From Oscillospiraceae bacterium (GTDB lineage: Bacteria > Bacillota_A > Clostridia > Oscillospirales > JAAYXM01), in NCBI GenBank assembly GCA_017408185.1, contig JAFQVE010000350.1, positions 1 to 17,691 of the forward strand: 17,691 bases of DNA. Direction: 5' to 3'. Under the pieces are notes generated by a model. That model had not been told where the DNA came from. It ran no database searches and was given only the letters and a program-made list of their open reading frames with translations. The position numbers and the translations under genes are program-made. Position 1 is the first letter of the stretch, and every line of letters begins with the position of its first letter. Positions 7,312 through 17,344 of the stretch are shown here, piece after piece.

Positions 7312-7524
7312 TTACGGTACGGGATCGTATCCCGATTTTTTAGAGAACGGATGACACCGCAAAATTCTTCTTATTGCAAGATATCCGCCCTTGAAGACGC
7401 CGTATTTTTCAATTGCCTCAAGCGCATATGCCGAGCAGGTAGGCGTAAAGCGGCAACACGGCATACGGTTTGGGGATACGCAACGTCTGTAAAATCTGAT
7501 TAAAAATATGAGAAGACTCTTCAT
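7312..7524 (-). CDS. yidD: Membrane protein insertion efficiency factor YidD
   Basis: 70 aa, typical length. The signature is nearly complete: [11 protein letters not shown] (8-18), [20 protein letters not shown] (23-42), then a stretch ending in [15 protein letters not shown]. Family knowledge: a small membrane-associated protein that helps YidC-dependent insertion; it is almost always encoded between rnpA and yidC. Its ATG overlaps the rnpA stop codon as ATGA (4 nt), so translation is probably coupled; a GGAGG motif lies within the end of rnpA. The gap to yidC is 35 nt. Confidence 0.96.
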   Translation of the reverse strand: MKSLLIFLIRFYRRCVSPNRMPCCRFTPTCSAYALEAIEKYGVFKGGYLAIRRILRCHPFSKKSGYDPVP

Positions 7525-7868
7525 TCCTTCTCCTCCGAAAGAAGCCCTAAACTTCCGGATAACTTGAGAAGGTTCTTCTCTATCTCACAAAAGGAAACGC
7601 TTGCAGCACGGACACGTGAAACAATGATAATATCATATCCCGGCAAAAAGCGACCTTCGTTTATCCGATACGCCTCGCGGATGCGTCGGCGCACGCGATT
7701 GCGCACAACGGCTTTTCCAACCTTTGTGCTTACGGTAATACCTATTCTGTTAGAGCTTAATTTGTTTTTTCTTGCATACATTGCAAGAACGGGTGACACT
7801 GCACTTTTACCGCGTTTATAAATCATTCTGAAGTCGCGGTTGAGCTTGATTGAAACCGTTTGTTTCAT
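7521..7868 (-). CDS. rnpA: Ribonuclease P protein component
   Basis: 115 aa from the ATG at 7868. This start has CGGAGA 9 nt upstream and gives the usual beginning [13 protein letters not shown]. The reading frame stays open upstream to 7928, but those 20 residues are not RnpA-like and are excluded. The RNR motif [15 protein letters not shown] spans about 52-66 and forms the RNA-binding helix. Family knowledge: it binds the RNase P RNA and the 5' leader of precursor tRNAs and assists tRNA 5' maturation. It lies in the conserved rpmH-rnpA-yidD order and overlaps yidD by 4 nt. Confidence 0.97.
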   Translation of the reverse strand: MKQTVSIKLNRDFRMIYKRGKSAVSPVLAMYARKNKLSSNRIGITVSTKVGKAVVRNRVRRRIREAYRINEGRFLPGYDIIIVSRVRAASVSFCEIEKNLLKLSGSLGLLSEEKE

Positions 7869-7945
7869 AAAAATATCTCCGTATAAAAGAAAAAGCCCGG
7901 ACGGGATAAAAAATCCAGGACGCGTCATGAGCTAAATCTTTTTTG

Positions 7946-7979
7946 CGGAGCGGAGCTTTCTAAAATTTCTTCCGCTCCG
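7946..7979. repeat. GC-rich stem-loop between rpmH and rnpA
   Basis: Perfect 9-bp stem CGGAGCGGA (7946-7954) and TCCGCTCCG (7971-7979) with a 16-nt loop, starting 13 bp after the rpmH stop codon. On the transcribed minus strand it is followed by an A-run, not a T-run, so it is not a standard terminator. It could be an RNA processing or stability element that sets different levels of L34 and RnpA. Confidence 0.6.
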
Positions 7980-7991
7980 GCGTATTGTGAC

Positions 7992-8126
7992 TTAGTGAGT
8001 AAGCCTGTTTCTGCCCTTAGCGCGGCGTGCAGAGAGAACCTTGCGTCCGTTGCGGGTTGCCATTCTCTTGCGGAAACCGTGAACCTTTGAGCGATGAAGC
8101 TTTTTCGGCTGATAAGTACGTACCAT
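7992..8126 (-). CDS. rpmH: 50S ribosomal protein L34
   Basis: 44 aa, exactly the common length of bacterial L34, and highly basic. The sequence begins [14 protein letters not shown], continues through [16 protein letters not shown] and ends [10 protein letters not shown], which is diagnostic. A GGAGGTG ribosome binding site lies 7 nt upstream of the ATG. It is the first gene of the leftward operon rpmH-rnpA-yidD-yidC-jag and has a strong promoter at 8206-8235. L34 is a component of the large ribosomal subunit. Being too short for common length cut-offs it is easily missed. Confidence 0.98.
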   Translation of the reverse strand: MVRTYQPKKLHRSKVHGFRKRMATRNGRKVLSARRAKGRNRLTH

Positions 8127-8205
8127 TATTTTACACCTCCGATAATAATTTTGATGCGTAAGGTTTTATACCTTGACACACTTATTCGATACAGTGTCAT
8201 TGTCT

Positions 8206-8235
8206 ATTATAAAATAAGTCATAGCAAATTGTCAA
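8206..8235 (-). promoter_or_regulatory. Sigma-A promoter of the rpmH operon
   Basis: On the minus strand a consensus TTGACA (8230-8235), an 18-bp spacer and a consensus TATAAT (8206-8211). Both hexamers are perfect, as expected for a ribosomal-protein operon. The predicted leader is about 70 nt. Confidence 0.85.
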
Positions 8236-8307
8236 CTGTTTTTTTGTTATTTTTAAAATTTCATTGGTAAAATTCAATTTTCTTTAATTATAATATGTAA
8301 ATTATTA

Positions 8308-8336
8308 TTTACAAAAATGCTGTTTTCTGTTATAAT
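8308..8336 (+). promoter_or_regulatory. Sigma-A promoter of dnaA
   Basis: TTTACA (8308-8313), a 17-bp spacer and TATAAT (8331-8336), 35 bp before the dnaA start codon. It is divergent from the rpmH promoter. The 245-bp gap is very AT-rich and contains no CCACA or TGTGG core, hence no recognisable DnaA box. Confidence 0.8.
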
Positions 8337-8371
8337 AATAAAGTAAAAATTATAGTGGGGGAAATTGACCT

Positions 8372-9679
8372 ATGAACAATGCCGCAGATGTCTTAAAGAG
8401 AGTTCTGCAAATAATGAAAGAAGAATATGGCCTGCTTGAAGTTACTATCCAGACATGGTTTGAGGATATCCGCGCAGTAGAGCTTCGTGATGATTGCCTG
8501 GTTCTCGTTACGCCCGCAGACTTCAAAAAAACGACCATTGAAAAATATTATACTCAAAAGATAAACGATGCTCTTTTCGCACTTTTTTCGGTTCCGATGA
8601 AATTTGCGATTTATACAGAAGATGAATATGAGGGCTCTCTTTCTCCGGAAACACAGACCTTCTCAAACTACGATGAATATTCATTTGAAAAATTTATTGT
8701 CGGTTCGTCCAACAAATTTGCTCATGCCGCAGCAAAGGCTGTTGCAGAGATGCCGGGAACAACCTACAATCCTCTTCTTATTCACGGTGGCTCCGGGCTT
8801 GGAAAAACCCATCTTCTTTACGCTATTGCAGGAACAATAAGAAAGAAAAATCCAAAAGCTAAAATAACATACATAAAGAGCGAGGATTTTACTATAGAGC
8901 TTATCGCTGCAATACAAAGCGGAACTCTTCCTCAATTCCGCGAAAAATACAGAAACTCCGATATTCTTTTGGTTGACGATATCCAGTTTATCGCAGGCAA
9001 AGAAAGCACGCAGGAAGAATTTTTCCATACCTTCAATGCTCTTCATGAATCCCACAAACAGATTGTTCTTACATCTGACCGCCCGCCGAAAGAAATGGCA
9101 AAGCTTGAAGAAAGACTTAAAACTCGTTTTGAATGGGGGCTTCTTGCAGACATTGAGCCTCCGGACTTTGAAACACGAATGGCTATCGTAAGCCTTAAAG
9201 CAGACCTTATAGGTCTTAAGCTTACAACTGAACAGAAAGAGCTTATCTCAAATAACGTTACCGCTAACGTCCGCCAGCTTGAAGGTGCGGTACATAAGCT
9301 TCTTGCTTATCGCGATCTTCTTCAGGATACTGACGGTCTCCAGGCTGCAGAACGTGCCATACGTGACATATTTGCAGAAAACCCGTGGATTAATCCGACA
9401 CCGGAGTTTATTATCAAGGCTGTTGCAAAATACTTTGAAATTGACGCTTCCGACATTCTTGGTAAAGACCGCTCTTCAAAGGTTTCCGAGCCGAGAAAAA
9501 TAGCAATGTATATGGTCCGCCATATGACGCATGAATCCTTCCCGAAAATGGGAAAGGTTTTCGGAAAAGACCACACTACCATTAAATACGCGGTTGACTC
9601 GCTTGAAGAACAGCTTAAAACAGATCAGGCGCTGAAAGAAAAAATCGCAGATGTTAAAAACTCGGTTCTCACTCCGTAA
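8372..9679 (+). CDS. dnaA: Chromosomal replication initiator DnaA
   Basis: 435 aa, slightly short for the family because the domain II linker (about 88-105) is very short. Domain I, for helicase loading and self-contact, covers about 1-85. The AAA+ domain III has Walker A GGSGLGKTH (139-147), Walker B ILLVDD (198-203) and the box VII arginine-finger region ERLKTRFEWGL (247-257). Domain IV, which binds DnaA boxes, carries EPRKIAMYM (373-381) and the signature GKDHTTIKYAV (398-408). Family knowledge: ATP-DnaA binds boxes at oriC, unwinds the origin and recruits the helicase. The start follows a GGGGG motif 10 nt upstream. The gene lies left of the predicted unwinding site and reads toward it, as in Bacillus. 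Confidence 0.98.
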   Translation: MNNAADVLKRVLQIMKEEYGLLEVTIQTWFEDIRAVELRDDCLVLVTPADFKKTTIEKYYTQKINDALFALFSVPMKFAIYTEDEYEGSLSPETQTFSNYDEYSFEKFIVGSSNKFAHAAAKAVAEMPGTTYNPLLIHGGSGLGKTHLLYAIAGTIRKKNPKAKITYIKSEDFTIELIAAIQSGTLPQFREKYRNSDILLVDDIQFIAGKESTQEEFFHTFNALHESHKQIVLTSDRPPKEMAKLEERLKTRFEWGLLADIEPPDFETRMAIVSLKADLIGLKLTTEQKELISNNVTANVRQLEGAVHKLLAYRDLLQDTDGLQAAERAIRDIFAENPWINPTPEFIIKAVAKYFEIDASDILGKDRSSKVSEPRKIAMYMVRHMTHESFPKMGKVFGKDHTTIKYAVDSLEEQLKTDQALKEKIADVKNSVLTP

Positions 9680-9687
9680 ATAAAAAT

Positions 9688-9712
9688 TTTTCCACAGGAT
9701 GTCTGTGGATTT
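9688..9712. promoter_or_regulatory. DnaA-box-like pair after dnaA
   Basis: TTTTCCACA (9688-9696, plus strand, one mismatch to TTATCCACA) and TGTGGATTT (9704-9712, minus-strand box with two mismatches). They face each other 7 bp apart, immediately after the dnaA stop codon. Confidence 0.65.
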
Positions 9713-9724
9713 CACAGGGAAAGG

Positions 9725-9747
9725 CTTGGGATAAAAGTTATCCCAAG
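9725..9747. repeat. Perfect 10-bp dyad in oriC
   Basis: CTTGGGATAA (9725-9734) and TTATCCCAAG (9738-9747) with a 3-nt centre. There is no following T-run, so it is a weak candidate for the dnaA terminator. Each arm contains TTATCCCAA, which shares seven of nine bases with a DnaA box. Confidence 0.7.
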
Positions 9748-9826
9748 GTATCCTGTTTAAAACTTCATCCTTTTTCCAAAAGATGCTTTGGAGTCGCAAT
9801 TCGCTTTATTTTGCCGAAAAAAACAC

Positions 9827-9863
9827 TTTTCCACAATTTCCACAGGCCCTACTATAAATACTA
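9827..9863 (+). promoter_or_regulatory. Basal unwinding system: tandem DnaA boxes, GC cluster, DnaA-trios
   Basis: Two directly abutting boxes, TTTTCCACA (9827-9835) and ATTTCCACA (9836-9844), are followed by the GC cluster GGCCC (9845-9849). Triplets in register from 9849 then read CTA, CTA, TAA, ATA, CTA. Four of the five have the central T (A on the other strand) expected of DnaA-trios. Family knowledge: in Bacillus this arrangement lets a DnaA filament extend from the boxes onto one strand and melt the DNA. The A/T-only stretch that follows fits the duplex unwinding element. Confidence 0.8.
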
Positions 9864-9990
9864 AAATATATATTATATTCTTTTATAAAGAAGAATATTC
9901 GCTTTTTAAGAAAAAAATAAAAAATATATCATAGCACGAAAAAACGACTAATTATAAATCTATAAATTTCCGCAGAAAGGAAAATCAGTT

Positions 9991-11100
9991 ATGAAATTTG
10001 TTTGTGAAAAATCAGTTCTGTCATCTGCAATTGCAAAAACATCATGGGCAGTAGCGACAAAAAGCTCTGTTCCTGTAATGGAGGGTATTCTCATAAATTG
10101 CGGACGCGAGCTCACTCTTACAGGATACGACCTGTCTATAGGTATCCGCGTAACCGTTCCGGCGGAAATTGAAGAGCAGGGAATAATTGTTGTAAACGCA
10201 AAAATTTTCTCTGATATTATCCGTTTGCTTCCTGATGAACCCGTAACATTTACAACAGACGATAATCTTATGGCAACCGTTACCTGCGGAAATGTTCGTC
10301 ACGAAGTTGTTTGTCTTTCAGCAAAGGATTTCCCGTCTCTTCCGGATATTGAAAAAAAGTACTTTTTAAATCTTCGTCAGGGTGACCTTAAGAAAATGAT
10401 TTCTCAGACCATTTTTGCAATAAGCGGAGATGAATCAAAGCCTGTTCATACCGGTTCTCTTTTCGATGTAGAGGGAAACCGCGTAACGGTTGTTTCAGTT
10501 GACGGTTTCCGTCTTTCCTACAGAACAGCAGAAATCGAAAACGAAAGCGAAGAAGAAAATTTCCATTTCGTTGTTCCCGGGCTTACTCTTAAGGAAGTTG
10601 AAAAGCTCTGTGCAGAGTCTGATGAAGAAGCATCAATCTGTGTCGGTAAAAAACATATCATTTTCCGTCTTGGCGGATCGATGATTATTTCAAGAATTCT
10701 TGAAGGTGAGTTTTTAAATTATAAGAAAGCTGTTCCGAAAAGCGGTACATTTAAGGTTCGCGTAAACCGCCGTGATCTTATAACAACGATCGAGCGAGTT
10801 TCAATTCTTATAAGCGAAAGAATAAAAAACCCGATTCATTTGCAATTTTCGGAAAATACGCTCTTTATTTCTTGCCGTACACCTGTCGGAAGCTCTCAGG
10901 ATGAATGTGCTCTTCTTAATAAAGGCGAAAATCTTGAAATAGGCTTTAACCATAAGTTTATTCTTGATGCTTTGCGTGCGTCTCCGGATGATGAGCTGGA
11001 TCTTGAGCTTAATACACATGTAGCTCCTATCCTTATCACTCCGCCGGAGGGGGGAGAGTATCTCCACCTTATTCTTCCTGTTCGTCTTAAAGCAGAATAA
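9991..11100 (+). CDS. dnaN: DNA polymerase III beta subunit (sliding clamp)
   Basis: 369 aa, the normal length for three similar clamp domains of about 120 residues each. The N-terminus MKFVCEKSVLSSAIAKTSWA and the C-terminus ending YLHLILPVRLKAE match the DnaN pattern; the C-terminal part contributes to the pocket that binds polymerase, ligase and repair proteins. Family knowledge: the dimeric ring encircles DNA and holds the replicative polymerase. An AAAGGA motif lies 9-10 nt before the ATG. The stop codon TAA shares its last base with the recF ATG, so the two genes are coupled. No S4-domain gene (yaaA/rlbA) intervenes, unlike Bacillus. Confidence 0.97.
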   Translation: MKFVCEKSVLSSAIAKTSWAVATKSSVPVMEGILINCGRELTLTGYDLSIGIRVTVPAEIEEQGIIVVNAKIFSDIIRLLPDEPVTFTTDDNLMATVTCGNVRHEVVCLSAKDFPSLPDIEKKYFLNLRQGDLKKMISQTIFAISGDESKPVHTGSLFDVEGNRVTVVSVDGFRLSYRTAEIENESEEENFHFVVPGLTLKEVEKLCAESDEEASICVGKKHIIFRLGGSMIISRILEGEFLNYKKAVPKSGTFKVRVNRRDLITTIERVSILISERIKNPIHLQFSENTLFISCRTPVGSSQDECALLNKGENLEIGFNHKFILDALRASPDDELDLELNTHVAPILITPPEGGEYLHLILPVRLKAE

Positions 11101-12212
11101 TGCAGATAAAAAGATTAAAGCTTTCTGATTTTCGCAATTATGAAAATGAAGAAATAGAGTTTTCAGAAGGTCAGAATATTATTTTCGGTGAAAATGCGCA
11201 GGGTAAAACAAATCTTCTCGAATCGATTTTTTATCTTTCCTGTTTAAAACCGTTTCGCGGAAGCCGTGATGCGGATGCAATAATGAAAGAGCGTGAATAT
11301 GCAGAGATAAAAGGAACTTTTATAGCTTATGAACGTGATGTTGAAGTAAAATGTATTCTTTCACGGACCGGAAGACAGATTTTTGTTAACGGTGTAAGGG
11401 AAAGAAGCCCACGCAATCATATAGGTCTTATAAAAACAGTTGTTTTTTCTCCGGATGATCTTCAGCTTATAAAAGAAGGTCCTGCGAGAAGGCGCAGATA
11501 TATGAATATAGCTTTGTCTCAGATGCTTCCGGCATACATTGAAGCTCTTGCAGAGCATAACAAGCTGATAGAGAGTAAGAGAAAAATTCTCAAGGATGAG
11601 AAAAGCAGGCATATATATTATGATTATGTAGATGTTTTAAATGAAAAGCTGGCGAAATGCGCGGCATACATAACGTATGAGCGCGGAGAGTTCATAAAAG
11701 CAATTAATGTAACTGCAAGCGAAACAATGAAAAAAATCTCCGGCGGAAAAGATGTTATTTCTGTAAAATATAATTGCGACAGCGCGATTTCAAACCATAC
11801 TGATAAGAATAATGCAAGATTTATTCTTGAACATCTCAAACGCCGGAAAGAAGCGGAATTTGCAAGTGGATTTTGTCTTGTTGGAACTCACAGAGATGAT
11901 TTTACCGTATCGGTAAACGGAAACTCTGCCCGTGATTTCGGATCTCAGGGACAGATACGTTCGTGTGTGCTGTCACTTAAGGTTGCCGAACATGCTGTGA
12001 TAGAAAAGGATTCAGGAGAAGCGCCTATTCTTCTTCTGGATGATGTTTTAAGCGAGCTTGACCCATCGCGCCGATCCTTTCTTTTAAATGACGTAAATCG
12101 CGGACAGACGATAATAACCGGTTGCGATCCAAGTATGTTTTCTGAGCTTTCAAAAGGAAGGATATTTACGGTTGAAGGCGGCAGGATTATAGATAAAAAG
12201 AATAATGAATGA
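11100..12212 (+). CDS. recF: DNA replication and repair protein RecF
   Basis: 370 aa, typical length. SMC-like ABC ATPase with Walker A GENAQGKTN (30-38), the ABC-signature region around GSQGQIRSCVLSLKVAE (about 280-296), Walker B ILLLDD (310-315) and a catalytic-type glutamate E319 in LSELD. The N-terminus MQIKRLKLSDFRNY is characteristic. Family knowledge: RecF with RecO and RecR loads RecA at gaps and stalled forks. There is no Shine-Dalgarno sequence before the ATG; the one-base TAATG overlap with dnaN implies translation by re-initiation. remB follows after 16 nt. Confidence 0.97.
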   Translation: MQIKRLKLSDFRNYENEEIEFSEGQNIIFGENAQGKTNLLESIFYLSCLKPFRGSRDADAIMKEREYAEIKGTFIAYERDVEVKCILSRTGRQIFVNGVRERSPRNHIGLIKTVVFSPDDLQLIKEGPARRRRYMNIALSQMLPAYIEALAEHNKLIESKRKILKDEKSRHIYYDYVDVLNEKLAKCAAYITYERGEFIKAINVTASETMKKISGGKDVISVKYNCDSAISNHTDKNNARFILEHLKRRKEAEFASGFCLVGTHRDDFTVSVNGNSARDFGSQGQIRSCVLSLKVAEHAVIEKDSGEAPILLLDDVLSELDPSRRSFLLNDVNRGQTIITGCDPSMFSELSKGRIFTVEGGRIIDKKNNE

Positions 12213-12228
12213 TGAAGGAGTTTTATAA

Positions 12229-12489
12229 GTGTTTCTTCATATAGGAAGAGGAAAATTACTTCCGAAATCAAGCATAATCGGTGTTTTTGATCTTGAGATA
12301 ACATCTCAGTCAAAAAGGACACGTGCTTTTCTTGCACAAAAGGAAAAAGCAAACCATGTAATAAACGTGTGTGATGATATTCCACGCTCGTTTATTGTAA
12401 CGCGTGACGGCAACCGTGAGCGCGTATATATATCTCAAATTTCTTCACAAACACTTCAAAAAAGAAGTGAGGAGCTTATCCAGGAATAA
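12229..12489 (+). CDS. remB: RemB/YaaB-like DUF370 protein
   Basis: 86 aa beginning at a GTG codon, with AAGGAG (12215-12220) 8 nt upstream; no ATG of comparable quality is nearby. The start MFLHIGRGKLLPKSSIIGVFDLE and the conserved SFIVTRDG and VYISQISSQTLQKR stretches match the DUF370 proteins found between recF and gyrB in Bacillus (YaaB/RemB). Family knowledge: the relative RemA is a DNA-binding regulator of biofilm matrix and osmoprotection genes; the role of the recF-adjacent form is less clear. It looks part of the dnaN-recF transcription unit. Confidence 0.88.
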   Translation: MFLHIGRGKLLPKSSIIGVFDLEITSQSKRTRAFLAQKEKANHVINVCDDIPRSFIVTRDGNRERVYISQISSQTLQKRSEELIQE

Positions 12490-12546
12490 AAATTTCATTT
12501 CCGGTATGAAGAATGCTGAATAATTGGAAAAACAATGTTCTTATTG

Positions 12547-14549
<2,003 letters not shown>

Positions 14550-14580
14550 GGTGTCAGAAGTCAATACTTAATAAAAACTA

Positions 14581-14622
14581 AAATAATTTTGCATTTTGCA
14601 CTTTGCATTTTGCATTAAAAAA
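14581..14622 (+). repeat. Heptamer leader element before gyrA
   Basis: Second copy of the 42-bp element. The heptamers at 14588-14615 read TTTGCAT, TTTGCAC, TTTGCAT, TTTGCAT. The only difference from the gyrB copy is the last base of unit 3. It ends shortly before the CCCGGAGG ribosome binding site of gyrA. Confidence 0.9.
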
Positions 14623-14644
14623 AACCCGGAGGTTTTTTTGTACT

Positions 14645-17158
14645 ATGTCTAAAAATAAAAGAGAAGAAAAACCGCTTAATCATCTTGAAATAGAAAAAAT
14701 AATAGATGTTGAGCTTAATTCTGAAATGAAGCGCGCATATATCGACTATTCAATGTCGGTTATCGTTGGCCGTGCGCTTCCTGATGTGCGTGACGGATTA
14801 AAGCCTGTTCACCGCCGTATTCTTTACACTATGTATGAGGACGGGCTTACACCTGATAAGGCATACAGAAAATCGGCAACCACTGTCGGTGACGTGCTTG
14901 GCAGATACCATCCGCATGGTGACAGCTCGGTTTACGATGCAATGGTTCGTCTTGCACAGCCGTTCTCACTGCGCTATCCGATGGTTGACGGTCACGGAAA
15001 CTTCGGTTCTGTTGACGGCGACCCCGCTGCTGCTTATCGTTATACAGAAGCGCGTCTTTCAAAGATTGCGCTTGAAATGCTTGCAGATATTGATAAGGAA
15101 ACGGTTGATTTCCAGCCAAACTTTGACGGATATCATCAGGAGCCGTCTGTTCTTCCGTCCCGCATACCGAGCCTTCTTGTAAACGGAAGTAACGGTATTG
15201 CCGTCGGTATGACCACTAACATCCCGCCGCACAACCTCTCCGAGGTTATTGACGCGACGATTGAGGTTATAGATAATCCAGAGGCTACACTCTCTGACCT
15301 TATGGAACATATCAAAGGTCCGGATTTCCCGACAGCCGGTGTTATTATGGGTATGGCGGGCATCCGCGCGGCGTACTCTACCGGTAAGGGACATCTCAAG
15401 GTTCGTGCAAAAACCGAGATTGAGGAGTTTGACAACGGACGCTTCCGTATCGTTGCAACCGAGCTTCCGTATATGGTAAACAAAGCTCGTCTCATCGAGC
15501 ATATTGCAGAGCTTGTTAAGAATAAGGTTATAGAAGGAATCACTCATATTCAGGATGAGAGTAGCCGTGAGGGTATCCGCGTTGTTATCGAGCTGTCACG
15601 TACTGCTAATCCGCAGGTTGTTCTTAATATGCTTTTCAAGCATACTCAGATGCAGTCTACCTTCGGCGTAATTCTTCTTGCTCTTGTTGATAACAAGCCG
15701 AAAACTCTCTCGCTCCGTGATATTCTTGATCAGTATATAATGTTCCAGAAGGACGTTATAAGAAGAAGAACAGCGTATGAGCTTAAAAAGGCAGAGGCAA
15801 GAGCACATATATTAGAAGGTCTCCGTATCGCTCTTGACCATATCGACGAGATTATAAGAATTATCCGCACAAGCTATAATGACGCAAAGCAGCGCCTTAT
15901 GGAAACATTTGGTATGAGCGATGTTCAGGCTCAGGCAGTTTTGGATATGCGTCTTGCAAGACTTCAGGGACTTGAGCGCGAGAAGATTGACAATGAGTAT
16001 AACGAGCTTATGAAGAAAATTGCGTTCTGCAAAGAGGTTTTAGAGTCTGACGCTCTTGTTGCAGGCATCCTTAAGGATGAGCTTACCGTAATTAAGGATA
16101 AATACGGTGATGAAAGAAGGACGGAAATTGTTCCGGTCGATGATGAAATTGACCTTGAGGATTTGATACCGGTTGAGGATTGTGCATATACTCTCACTCA
16201 CCGCGGATATATAAAGCGTATGCCGATTTCTACATACCGCTCACAGAACCGCGGAGGACGCGGCGTTTCCGGTATGAAGCAGAAGGAAGAGGATTTTGTG
16301 ACAACTATGTTCACGGCATCCAGCCATGATTGGCTTCTCTTCTTCACAACACGCGGCAGAATGTACCGCATGAAGGGATATCAGGTACCTGAATCAAGCC
16401 GTACTGCAGTAGGTATGAACATAGTAAACCTTATTGCGTTCGAGCCGGATGAAAAGGTAACTGCAATGCTTTCGATAAAGGAATTTGATGATGAGCATTA
16501 TCTTGTAATGGCAACCCGCGCAGGTGTTGTAAAACGAATTGCGCTCTCCCGTGTTGACTCAAGCCGCAAGGCAGGTGTCCGCGCGATAGGTCTTGACGAT
16601 GACGATGAGCTTATTTCCGTAATGCTTGCAGCTGAGGACAGCGAGGTATTTCTTGCAACACGCCGAGGTATGGCAATCAAGTTCAAGGCTTCAGACATCC
16701 GCGCAACAGGAAGAGAAGCCGGCGGTGTTTACGGTATTGACCTTGCAGAAGGCGATTATCTTATCGGAGCAGAGGTTATTTGCGAAGGCAAGGATGTTCT
16801 TACCGTTACTGAAAAGGGTTACGGTAAACGCACAGAGGCATCTGAATACCGTTTGCAGAACCGTTACGGTAAGGGTATAATGAATTATAACATTTCAGAG
16901 AAAACTGGTGAAATAGCAAGCGTTATTATGGTTGATGACACCAATGATGCTATGATAATATCCGATGACGGTGTTATAATAAGAATGCCGGCAAAAACAA
17001 TCAGCACTTTCGGCCGTGTAACGCGCGGTGTTATTCTGATGCGCGTCGGCGAGGATGTAAAGGTTATTTCTGTTGCCGCCGCTCCGCACGAGGAAGAAAG
17101 TGAAGAAGCTTCTGAAACCGGTGATGCGATCACCGAAAATACCGAAGCAGAAGAATAA
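14645..17158 (+). CDS. gyrA: DNA gyrase subunit A
   Basis: 837 aa from the ATG at 14645, preceded by GGAGG (14628-14632) at 12 nt. A longer in-frame reading from a TTG at 14603 would start inside the heptamer repeat and is rejected. The breakage-reunion domain has the catalytic tyrosine Y133 in YRYTEARL and the quinolone-region sequence [12 protein letters not shown]. Ser94 and Asp98 there are equivalent to E. coli S83 and D87, so this subunit looks quinolone-sensitive. The C-terminal beta-pinwheel contains a GyrA-box variant QNRGGRG (534-540; canonical QRRGGKG), which supports true gyrase rather than ParC. The last 25 residues are strongly acidic ([13 protein letters not shown]). It is 95 bp downstream of gyrB. 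Confidence 0.98.
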   Translation: MSKNKREEKPLNHLEIEKIIDVELNSEMKRAYIDYSMSVIVGRALPDVRDGLKPVHRRILYTMYEDGLTPDKAYRKSATTVGDVLGRYHPHGDSSVYDAMVRLAQPFSLRYPMVDGHGNFGSVDGDPAAAYRYTEARLSKIALEMLADIDKETVDFQPNFDGYHQEPSVLPSRIPSLLVNGSNGIAVGMTTNIPPHNLSEVIDATIEVIDNPEATLSDLMEHIKGPDFPTAGVIMGMAGIRAAYSTGKGHLKVRAKTEIEEFDNGRFRIVATELPYMVNKARLIEHIAELVKNKVIEGITHIQDESSREGIRVVIELSRTANPQVVLNMLFKHTQMQSTFGVILLALVDNKPKTLSLRDILDQYIMFQKDVIRRRTAYELKKAEARAHILEGLRIALDHIDEIIRIIRTSYNDAKQRLMETFGMSDVQAQAVLDMRLARLQGLEREKIDNEYNELMKKIAFCKEVLESDALVAGILKDELTVIKDKYGDERRTEIVPVDDEIDLEDLIPVEDCAYTLTHRGYIKRMPISTYRSQNRGGRGVSGMKQKEEDFVTTMFTASSHDWLLFFTTRGRMYRMKGYQVPESSRTAVGMNIVNLIAFEPDEKVTAMLSIKEFDDEHYLVMATRAGVVKRIALSRVDSSRKAGVRAIGLDDDDELISVMLAAEDSEVFLATRRGMAIKFKASDIRATGREAGGVYGIDLAEGDYLIGAEVICEGKDVLTVTEKGYGKRTEASEYRLQNRYGKGIMNYNISEKTGEIASVIMVDDTNDAMIISDDGVIIRMPAKTISTFGRVTRGVILMRVGEDVKVISVAAAPHEEESEEASETGDAITENTEAEE

Positions 17159-17167
17159 TCATATTAT

Positions 17168-17195
17168 CAAAGGGGTTCTCTTGCGAACCCCTTTG
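17168..17195 (+). terminator. Probable gyrA terminator hairpin
   Basis: Perfect 11-bp stem CAAAGGGGTTC (17168-17178) and GAACCCCTTTG (17185-17195) with a 6-nt loop, 9 bp after the gyrA stop. The T-run is only three bases long, so efficiency as an intrinsic terminator is uncertain. Confidence 0.6.
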
Positions 17196-17209
17196 AAACC
17201 CCACGCTTT

Positions 17210-17344
17210 GTCGCCGGATAAAGCAGCGGATAAATTATCGCGCTTATCACAGAGCCTTTCGCTAAATGCAAAATTGAAATTTTGCACGCTCAGGCTTGCC
17301 TGTGCTTTCGCTGTAATTTATAACCGCTTGGCTTTATAGGCGAC
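17210..17344. repeat. 135-bp imperfect palindrome with an inner hairpin
   Basis: Left arm 17210-17237 and right arm 17314-17344 pair imperfectly over about 28 positions (GTCGCC/GGCGAC, ATAAAGC/GCTTTAT, AGCGG/CCGCT, TAAATTA/TAATTTA). The pairing resumes further in at CACAG/CTGTG. The centre holds a perfect hairpin TGCAAAAT (17267-17274), loop TGAA, ATTTTGCA (17279-17286). No transposase and no clear target duplication are seen. It could be a miniature mobile repeat or a structured RNA. Confidence 0.6.

Larger units (their letters stand above)
9680..9990. other. oriC: Predicted replication origin (oriC) in the dnaA-dnaN gap
   Basis: This 311-bp gene-free gap has all the parts of a Bacillus-type unwinding region. 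In order it contains a pair of DnaA-box-like sites just after dnaA, a perfect 10-bp dyad, a second pair of abutting boxes, a GC cluster, DnaA-trio-like triplets, and then about 110 bp that are almost pure A/T. No DnaA box occurs in the gap upstream of dnaA, so the origin is assigned here. A dnaN promoter must also be present but I see no convincing pair of hexamers. Confidence 0.85.

Noticed and set aside
7883..7920. Possible attenuator upstream of rnpA (short CCCG/CGGG stem with T-rich flank)
   Set aside because: The stem would be only three or four base pairs with a tiny loop.
7869..7928. 20-residue N-terminal extension of rnpA
   Set aside because: Not RnpA-like, and a ribosome binding site immediately precedes the ATG at 7868.
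14603..14644. Longer gyrA reading frame starting at TTG 14603
   Set aside because: It would begin inside the heptamer repeat and ahead of the GGAGG site; the ATG at 14645 gives a normal GyrA start.
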